Shown: piece after piece, positions 38,801 through 64,000 of the stretch
Numbering within the stretch: position 1 is the stretch's first letter
Layout of the letters: each line of letters begins with the position of its first letter
Source of the DNA: Telmatactis stephensoni
Lineage: Eukaryota > Cnidaria > Anthozoa > Actiniaria > Isophelliidae
Assembly: GCA_029948255.1 (NCBI GenBank)
Contig: JALIZF010001862.1
Location: forward strand, 620,001 to 684,000
Direction of reading: 5' to 3'
DNA length: 64,000 bases
Program-made: the position numbers and the translations under genes
The notes under the pieces: generated by a model
What the model saw: the letters and a program-made list of their open reading frames with translations, nothing else
The model's database searches: none
What the model was told of the DNA's origin: nothing

Positions 38801-41017
38801 TTTTTTCATTCAGTGGATGGATGGGCGAGTACTGAAAACGTTCTATAAAGCTATATTAACAGACTGAATGTGGATTCAAAGGAAGATTTTTTTAATATAA
38901 ACGTGCAGACTTGCACTGTAAAATTAAAATCATACAATAGAGAGCAATAATAATAGATCAGTCCTACGTAGGTTTGTGAGAGGTTAAACAAAGCCTCCTG
39001 ACGATTCAAGAACATTTTAGACAATCTAGATCATCCAACCCAGTCACTATAACTGAAACCAGCAGGGGCTGGGATTGCGTTATCGTCAATAAATTTGTAA
39101 AAGTCAATGATGCGGTGAGAAAATGATGGGCGCGCAGATATTAAATATTGCATACGACGAAAAGAATGTTTGGAATGTAATTGACTTGTTGAGTCAGACA
39201 TGACATAACACCAAATGAGATAAAATAGATTGAATATTGAGGCTTTGAAGAAATCGGTTTATACTCATTTAAGTTAGGGTAAAATTTCAGAGAGAATAAT
39301 AAAAGAACAAATATTTAGATTTAAAAATAAAATTTATTTTCGAAGTATAAAATTACTGTTAATTGTTTTATCAACGATTTACTAAGGTGTAAATAATCTT
39401 GGTGGCATTTTTGTACTTTTTTGTAACTATTTTGACGCGCAAAGTTTTAACACAATACTCTAGAAAGTAAACTAAATTCTACAAATACATGAAGTACAAA
39501 GAACGGAAATTCATGAGTGAGAGGTATTAATGAACTGGAGTTGGTTATATTGTAGTGTAAACATTTCGTAACTGTCTCAAAACAATTTCAAAACTCAAAA
39601 TGAAAATATCTTTTCTCTTAGAACCCCCAATAATTGTCATTCAATTACTTTTAAGAATGATGTTTAAATGATTAATGACAGAATTGTCAAACATAGGTAA
39701 CAAACTTCACATAAAAATTGAAACATTTGGACATTCAAGCAAAAACAAAGTTTGACTAACTTTTGACATGACTTTGGGGAGGTCTAAGCCTTATTTGATT
39801 TTGGATTTCTTCATTTTTCACAGACGCTTCACAGTTAGATACAAGTAAATAAAATGATGAATAAATATACTTCTATCTTTTAGTATTACAAAATGTTATG
39901 AGAGCAAATATTGAGAGTTCATGGTTTATCAATTTCCTAGCTAATAAGAGAGGATTATCATGTGTAGACAACTTGCATAAACCCTGAAAATAGACCTTAA
40001 TTGTTGAAGTAGACAAAAGCTATTCAGCCTGGTACGTGGGAGCAAAAAGCTGGACAAATGACATTTTTTACGAGCTAAACTCAAAAGCGAAGAACTTTAC
40101 CGTTTTTTTTTTCTCTAAAAGGTCATATTTCAACGGAGAAGAGCTGTGATCGAATTTCAAGTTTGTGGAGTCACGAAAATTGAAGGATTTGTAAAAAACC
40201 TTCGTTTGTTTTGATTTAATTCGAAACGCAAAGCAAAAATTAGTGGATCTTCAGTTAGATTTTCAAACCACAAATTCGCGTTCAAGAAATTATGTAAACT
40301 ATGAAGCGCTGAAACAAAAGCCTTGAAAGCGATAACTTTTGGTCCAAAAGAATTTGAATCTTGTACAGTAGAATCTTCAAACCGTTGGATTCAAACGGAC
40401 AAGATATTTACTGCAGTTTCGCGGCGTCCTAAGGTGCAGATATGGAAATTCAAAACGCTATAAAGAGAGAATAACATTACAAATGTCCATATTTATTGAA
40501 TGTAATCGGTCTTTCATCGAGATAAATTAGTACCAAAATACAAGTGTAAGGAGTTTTGATTGCACTAAGTCCTGACTAAAATGACGACTTGGAAAACAAG
40601 ACCTTGCAATAATTTGAAGAGGATATAGTTTCTGGAGTGTTTACAAGCATCTGGACGCAAATATTGTTGTGCTAATTGAAATTCTATTAAAGGCAGCATT
40701 CAAAACAACCGCAGAGTTCACACAAAAATATTATTTGGACTTACTCGCAAAGCAAAACGCCATCCGCCAAGGATTCCCTGAAATCGTTGTGCTTGAATTT
40801 CGTGAAGGTCACCCTCTGTCCGTAAAAATAACAAATTGGGACATCAGTTGGTGCAGAGAGTAGGAAAGCTCAGCTCGGAGGGTCAACATACCTCGATCCA
40901 TCTTCGCGCCTCCACTAGGCCTTCATCGGTGTTTATAAAACTTGTGTATTCTTGACGTAAACTTGTACTAGTTTTTCTGCTTTTGACACCAGAGGACCCG
41001 TCCCTAACAATGCTCAT
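17850..41017 (-). CDS. LIMCH1: LIMCH1/LMO7-type protein with N-terminal CH and C-terminal LIM domains, 2268 aa
   Basis: Actin- and junction-associated scaffold family. Sixteen exons: 41017-40892, 40815-40745, 37101-37032, 34701-34592, 33527-33488, 30763-30662, 30049-29780, 28897-28721, 27425-27273, 26522-26394, 25944-25798, 25131-24970, 24234-22932, 22714-22181, 21972-18583, 17872-17850. All phases join. The CH domain (about 35-155) spans exons 1-6: [43 protein letters not shown] and LTIYWLGK. Exons 9-12 encode a repeated 43-54-residue module. Exons 13-14 are low-complexity, like the LMO7/LIMCH1 middle region. Exon 15 has several hundred residues of Arg/Glu-rich repeats, then a canonical LIM domain (about 2199-2258; CSSC, HETC, CVVC, CENC; spacing C-x2-C-x19-H-x2-C-x2-C-x2-C-x21-C-x2-C). 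No PDZ domain seen, which favours LIMCH1 over LMO7. The 23-nt last exon is the least certain. TTG at 30049 is read as an internal exon, though ATG 30034 could start a shorter isoform. Confidence 0.87.
18217..18529. mobile_element. MITE with about 55-bp terminal inverted repeats
   Basis: GGTAAGAGAAGGAAT and CATATGCCCCGTTTGATGCT on the left pair with AGCATCAAACGGGGCATATG and ATTCCTTCTCTTAGC on the right. It sits in the last intron of the CH-LIM gene, 54 bp from the exon 15 donor. Confidence 0.85.
22772..22914. mobile_element. MITE family M1, copy 1 (divergent)
   Basis: ATGACTGTGAAGACAGCACG at the left, AAAGACATCACGG inside, and CACTCATACGAAAACCGCTC at the right. It matches two better copies at 26571-26717 and 47071-47218. 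Confidence 0.7.
24655..24730 (-). mobile_element. tRNA-derived SINE fragment
   Basis: On the minus strand, GGTCGTGGGTTCGATCCCGC carries a B-box-like GGTTCGATCCC, followed by a small GCTCGGATT/AATCCGAGC-type hairpin. The A-box half is missing. Confidence 0.5.
26058..26220. repeat. 39-bp minisatellite, four diverged units
   Basis: Units begin near 26058, 26098, 26137 and 26174, each with a GATGGG-like word, and three of the four carry TACCTGT. On the CH-LIM sense strand those three contain the donor-like word CAGGTA. It lies between exons 10 and 11 of that gene. Confidence 0.7.
26571..26717. mobile_element. MITE family M1, copy 2
   Basis: AGATTTCGTATGACTGTGAA at the left pairs with CACTCATACGAAATCTGCTC at the right. 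Interior words GACATCACGACACTGACACG are shared with the copy at 47071-47218. Confidence 0.85.
26788..26916. mobile_element. foldback element with about 45-bp arms
   Basis: GCACGAAGGGTGG and CCGCTGGATAAATCCTTATC on the left pair with GATAAGGATTTATCCAGCGG and CCACCCTTCGTGC on the right. Confidence 0.9.
27130..27242. repeat. hairpin repeat (CTCCCTCGCAGCC family), copy 3, degraded
   Basis: TAGTCTTCATCACAGCCGTG and CGGCTGCGAAGGAGACTA are the degenerate arms around CTCGTCAAGGAACGCTCC, with an insertion in the loop. Confidence 0.6.
27920..28150. mobile_element. MITE with about 45-bp terminal inverted repeats
   Basis: AGCATCACGTGCACGGGAAA and CGGCAGAGAGGATCACGTGA on the left pair with TCACGTGATCCTCTCTGCCG and GCGTACGTGATGCT on the right. 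A decayed copy is at 650-850. Confidence 0.85.
28283..28686. mobile_element. TTGCAA-rich foldback element
   Basis: GGTCCTGTTACACG on the left pairs with CGTGTAACAGACC on the right. The interior has many CTTGCAA, GCATTGCAAGTTG and GCAACGTTGC words. It lies just 3' of CH-LIM exon 8. Confidence 0.7.
28976..29225. repeat. cluster of palindromes and a perfect 26-bp inverted repeat
   Basis: ACTAGGATCATCCTAG palindromes occur near 28979 and 28994, and a related half near 29084. Positions 29029-29054 and 29099-29124 are perfect inverted copies around ACATTTACTGCATTCTG. A second, imperfect inverted repeat (CACCAAGTGTATCAA / TTGATACACTAAGTGTTG) follows to about 29221. Confidence 0.85.
29320..29435. 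repeat. tandem TTACGTAAGAAAACGCCG repeats
   Basis: Four related words of the form (T)TACGTAAGAAAA(T/C)GCCGTT, with palindromic CTTACGTAAG inside, in the CH-LIM intron between exons 7 and 8. Confidence 0.7.
29532..29729. mobile_element. MITE with about 55-bp terminal inverted repeats
   Basis: GACCTAATCCA at 29532 pairs with TGGATTAGGTC at 29729. Further in, CCCAATTCAGCGTGACA pairs with TGTCACGCTGAATTGGG and CTAGAGGA with TCCTCTAG. Confidence 0.9.
30880..30952 (-). mobile_element. SINE fragment with tRNA A-box-like head
   Basis: On the minus strand, GAATAGCTCAGTTTGTAGAG resembles a tRNA D-arm and A box, followed by CCCGGAATTTTTTTTCCGGG. No B box is present. Confidence 0.45.
31462..31562 (+). 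mobile_element. SINE fragment with B-box-like word
   Basis: GGTTCAAATCC at 31519 is a B-box-like word. CAGCCCGGAG and TTCCGGC follow, resembling the 3' part of the fragment at 30880-30952. Confidence 0.4.
31563..33487. other. CH-LIM intron sequence without recognised features
   Basis: I see AT-rich sequence, short duplicated words such as GGCATATGAAAGAG near 31650-31740, and no exon-like frames. Confidence 0.4.
34360..34565. repeat. long (GGAA)n microsatellite
   Basis: About 200 bp of near-perfect AAGG/GGAA repeats with a few GAGGAA interruptions, 27 bp beyond the donor of CH-LIM exon 4. In the transcript it is a (TTCC)n tract. Confidence 0.95.
34738..34983. mobile_element. MITE with about 70-bp, nearly perfect terminal inverted repeats
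   Basis: ACACCTATTCCAAAAAAGGT and GATAGGCGATAGGTAATAGG on the left pair with CCTATTACCTATCGCCTATC and ACCTTTTTTGAAATAGGTGT on the right. The left end is about 37 bp 5' of the acceptor of CH-LIM exon 4. Confidence 0.95.
35010..35400. mobile_element. TTGCAA-type element, degraded
   Basis: Contains CGCAACATTGTGCCCAACTG, AAAGTTGCACCGTGTG and CAATTTTGTTGTGCCCAACG words like those in the other TTGCAA foldback elements. The termini are not clear. Confidence 0.4.
35807..36175. mobile_element. MITE with about 120-bp terminal inverted repeats
   Basis: CACAGGAAGCCCGGCTT on the left pairs with AAGCCGGGCTTCCTGTG on the right. Further in, CCATATTCCAGACAATCTGT and GTCTGGTCCGTAAT pair with their inverses, and GATAATCTGTTAATGCCATT pairs with AATGGCATTAACAGATTATC. 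Confidence 0.95.
36513..36648. mobile_element. MITE family M2, copy 1
   Basis: TTAGGGCCCATTCACATGAG and GGGTGCCCCTATGTAGTAGG on the left pair with CCTACTACATAGGGGCACCC and CTCATGTGAACGGGCCCTAA on the right. Copy 2 is at 42779-42910. Confidence 0.95.
36778..36862. repeat. GGGGA microsatellite
   Basis: GGAGGGGAGGGG-type repeats over about 80 bp in CH-LIM intron 3, able in principle to form a G-quadruplex on the plus strand. Confidence 0.9.
38400..38500. repeat. compound simple repeat (AAAC)n, (CAT/CAC)n, (CAA)n
   Basis: ACAAACAAACAAACAAAC is followed by CAT, CAC and CAACAA runs. The His-rich open frame here is a by-product. Confidence 0.9.
39030..39175 (-). pseudogene. short coding relic of unknown origin
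   Basis: A minus-strand frame of about 45 codons has protein-like composition ([15 protein letters not shown], then [15 protein letters not shown], then stop). It has no splice context fitting the CH-LIM gene. It may be the tail of a decayed transposon protein. I do not recognise the family. Confidence 0.3.
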
Positions 41018-43703
41018 CGCTGGATTTGTGATTTCTCCTAAATTACTGCCCCGTTGATGTAAAGTTGTGGCAATATAACAATCGTAATGTTATGCAAATG
41101 ACCGCGACTTGTTCATTGTACTGCGATTTTAAGCGTCCAAATGCTGTCAATATTCAAATAATGACCCAGCCAGTCAGTCACGGCTGACTGATCACGATCT
41201 CATTCCTCAGACGCTATCCAGAGTACTGTGATTGTATGCAGTGTGTCGTGAGGGGAACTGGAAGCTTCCCTGAATCCAGTTAACAGAGGTCATGCCAACT
41301 ATGCAGTTTGTTGGTAGGGGTAACATTACATATGAACACCCAGAGATAATTGATAATGACGTTGCTGATAACATCCCAAAAATAGTGTATGTGCTTTAGT
41401 TATGAGGTAATAGCTGCCCACATACACTTCATGGCCACTCATATTTCGTTGGGACAACGAGATAATTTGTATGAACTGTCACTTCGAACTAGGAAAGGAC
41501 AATAACATTTTGGATGACAAGAACTCTCATCAAAACAGGTCAGCGGTATTGCTTTCTCAATGGACACCTAAACCGACCATAACAAATATGTGGTCGGATT
41601 ATAGGGGTTTACCCCCACACTTAGTTATCTGAACACCTCAAAGGCTATGTTTACACTTACGATTGTTGAACTATAGCGATAACCTAAATCTGATTAGAAA
41701 TTTTTAACATTGCTTCAACCTAGGTCGCGCGCGGTTCCGTTTCATCGAAATGGTCGCTGAATGGGGTCAGCTCACTGCAGCGAATTGGTCTTGATCAGTC
41801 TGTGCTTGGATGCCATAAGGGTGCATAGTGTTTTAGTTTCGATTCCTGTTTACAGATTGTTGTAAGTTTTAAGCAAACATGCTGCAGCCTGTACCTAATT
41901 TCTATAGTGTAGGCCATAATCCCAAACAAGGCCTGCGCAGGAGATTTTAGCCGGACGGTCCAAAACGTCCCAAAGGGCTCCGTAGACCAAGGGCTAATTT
42001 GAAGTTATTTTAATCATAAAGGCATCATCACTCTCTATTCCTCATTCATAACTGGCTATTGATGTACTGCCTTCGTCAGTGTCCGAAGACAAACGACGCG
42101 AATCGAAAAGATACATTTTTGAGATTTATCAGGATTAATGTAGCTCACGATGGATGCAAGCGCGCACGAAACTGAAAGTTTTCAAAATTGTGGAAATGCA
42201 TGGCGGAACTATGAGGAAACGGCGTCATTCACTTTACTCACGAAATACAAGTTTTGAAATACCAAGAAATTAAAACTCTATTGTTGGGATATTGATAGAA
42301 TGGTTTTATTTACTGGTGAAAAACTTGGCAAATTGATAGTTAGTAATGGACTGCACCATTTTCTTTTCCTTACTAAATAATAGTTTTTCACGGGTCAAAT
42401 AAAGTCACTCATGAAACACCTGCTGGAGTCGGCACTCGAACGCTCTACGATTAAGTGCATATGAGTTATCATTTAGCATTTCTCGCTCGCCAGAACAAGT
42501 GCAACATATTGGTCCAATATCATTCAATGTTTACATCCTGTATGAGTAACATCCTTCTTGGAACGCTGAGTTCATCCAGTGAATATCATCCGACAATTAG
42601 TCAGCCGTCTGCGATGATAGTGTGCACGCCGTTGGAGAAGGCTGCAATCAACATGCGTGCTGGACGAATAATGTTCAGCTTGTCTGTAGGATGGGACTCG
42701 ACCGATCCCTTCTCTTTCAGACTTTCTGTAGCATGATTTTCGAACGACGAGGGGTCATCCGCTCAGTTCGACGACCGTCTTAGGGCCCGTTCACATGAAG
42801 GCGAGTTGTCCTTGGTAGCAGGGATAACTCTTTTGTTTTCTTTTCCCTGGGAGACACAAAACAAAAGTTATCCCTGCTACCAGGGACAACTCGCCTTCAT
42901 GTGAACGGAGGCTACTCTTTCTATAGGTACGAAAATGCGCATTCGTATTTGCATTGGCGCATTTTCTTTCCATCTTTCCCAATGACAACATAACTACGAA
43001 TAAAAAGAAAATTTTAATTTTTTTAATCTTAGATTAAGTGGCGTCACGATGTTAATTGACTGTCCATTCTAATAGTCCAGTTCCGAGATATGCTTCACCT
43101 GACGCAAAGGATTTAGAACGAGGCTACGTGCTAAAACTTTTGTCTTGTTACGAATGACTGAGCTTTATGCACGCAGCCTCGTCTTGATACTTTTGTATGT
43201 GGCAATTGAAGTGTATCTCGGAAGTCGGCTATTGCGATATACACACTACAACCAATAACTATCCTCACCATCGCTTAGCTTTATTTCCGCTGCGAACAAT
43301 GCTTATCAAGTATTTCAATGAAGACAAAGTGAATTGATAAAATTATAATTCGGAAAAATTAGCAGGAAAATCTTACAACGAAGGGGATCTGAAAGTGCAG
43401 CAAATTTATAATAACCTAGCAAGAATATTGCACTCCTAAAACTCTAGAATCTAGCAAAATACACATGCAAATGATCATCAATTATGGAGGAATTTATGTG
43501 CAGAAAAGCTAACTACAAGCAAAATGCGCACAAATAGCGCGGGATAAAACTCTGGTAGTACGCGCACTACTCCAGCTTCTTTCACGACTCCGCCCTCAAG
43601 CGTATCGACCCCATATGCTCTAATTAAATTCTCGTAATTTTTCCAACTTTTCTTCTGATCTTGCAGCATATTTTTCAGTTAAAATCCTCAAAATATTCTA
43701 TCC
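41018..43703. other. intergenic region between the CH-LIM and HSP110 genes
   Basis: No supported gene. The left side (41018 onward) should hold the CH-LIM promoter and 5' UTR. The right side holds the HSP110 3' UTR, with a possible AATAAA on the minus strand at 43285-43280. One MITE is at 42779-42910. The 93-codon frame at 42455-42736 has no recognisable content. Confidence 0.5.
42779..42910. mobile_element. MITE family M2, copy 2
   Basis: TTAGGGCCCGTTCACATGAA and GTCCTTGGTAGCAGGGATAA on the left pair with TTATCCCTGCTACCAGGGAC and TTCATGTGAACGG on the right. The interior ACACAAAACAAAAG relates it to copy 1. Confidence 0.95.

Positions 43704-64000
<20,297 letters not shown>

Noticed and set aside
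40669..40863. 64-codon plus-strand frame
   Set aside because: The opposite strand holds CH-LIM exon 2 ([15 protein letters not shown]), which explains the open stretch.

Overview
The window is animal nuclear DNA, most likely from an anthozoan cnidarian such as a coral or sea anemone. The evidence is intron-rich metazoan genes with GT-AG introns, animal-specific protein families, and introns packed with short foldback elements (MITEs) and tRNA-derived SINE pieces. The taxon is inferred from this general character, since I could not run a search. I rebuilt the gene models by hand by matching exon frames, splice sites and intron phases. They join in frame, apart from one break in the nested gene.

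Layout: (1) 312-7948, minus strand: UFSP2, the UFM1-specific protease. Eleven exons run from the start codon through the catalytic-cysteine exon, and the His-box exon lies off the left edge. (2) 8195-9937, plus strand: an intronless AKAP7-like 2H-phosphoesterase gene, head to head with UFSP2 across about 245 bp. (3) 11344-16245, plus strand: iduronate-2-sulfatase (IDS), 6 exons, 535 aa, complete, with the sulfatase active site intact. (4) 17850-41017, minus strand: a 16-exon, 2268-aa LIMCH1/LMO7-type protein. It has an N-terminal calponin-homology domain, a repeated exon module, a very long Arg/Glu-rich helix and a C-terminal LIM domain. (5) 43704-62894, minus strand: an HSP110-class chaperone (HSPA4/HSPH type), 18 exons, 847 aa, complete, with a heat-shock element upstream. 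(6) 48115-52999, plus strand: a four-exon gene of unknown function with an N-terminal zinc-finger-like motif, nested antisense in the 6.2-kb intron 12 of the chaperone gene and carrying one frame break.

The genes do not form a pathway. UFSP2 serves UFMylation, IDS serves lysosomal glycosaminoglycan breakdown, the CH-LIM protein belongs to actin and junction biology, and HSP110 is a nucleotide-exchange factor for HSP70. The signals most worth checking are: a 20-bp-period array of cAMP-response-element palindromes next to a TATA-like box (17418-17633); four tandem 79-bp copies of the last-exon splice acceptor of the HSP110 gene (43868-44183), with an older parallel in UFSP2 (1303-1470); an inverted partial copy of HSP110 exon 8 inside its own intron (58600-58690); and the frame-broken nested gene. 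Many MITE families recur, some with two or three copies inside the window.
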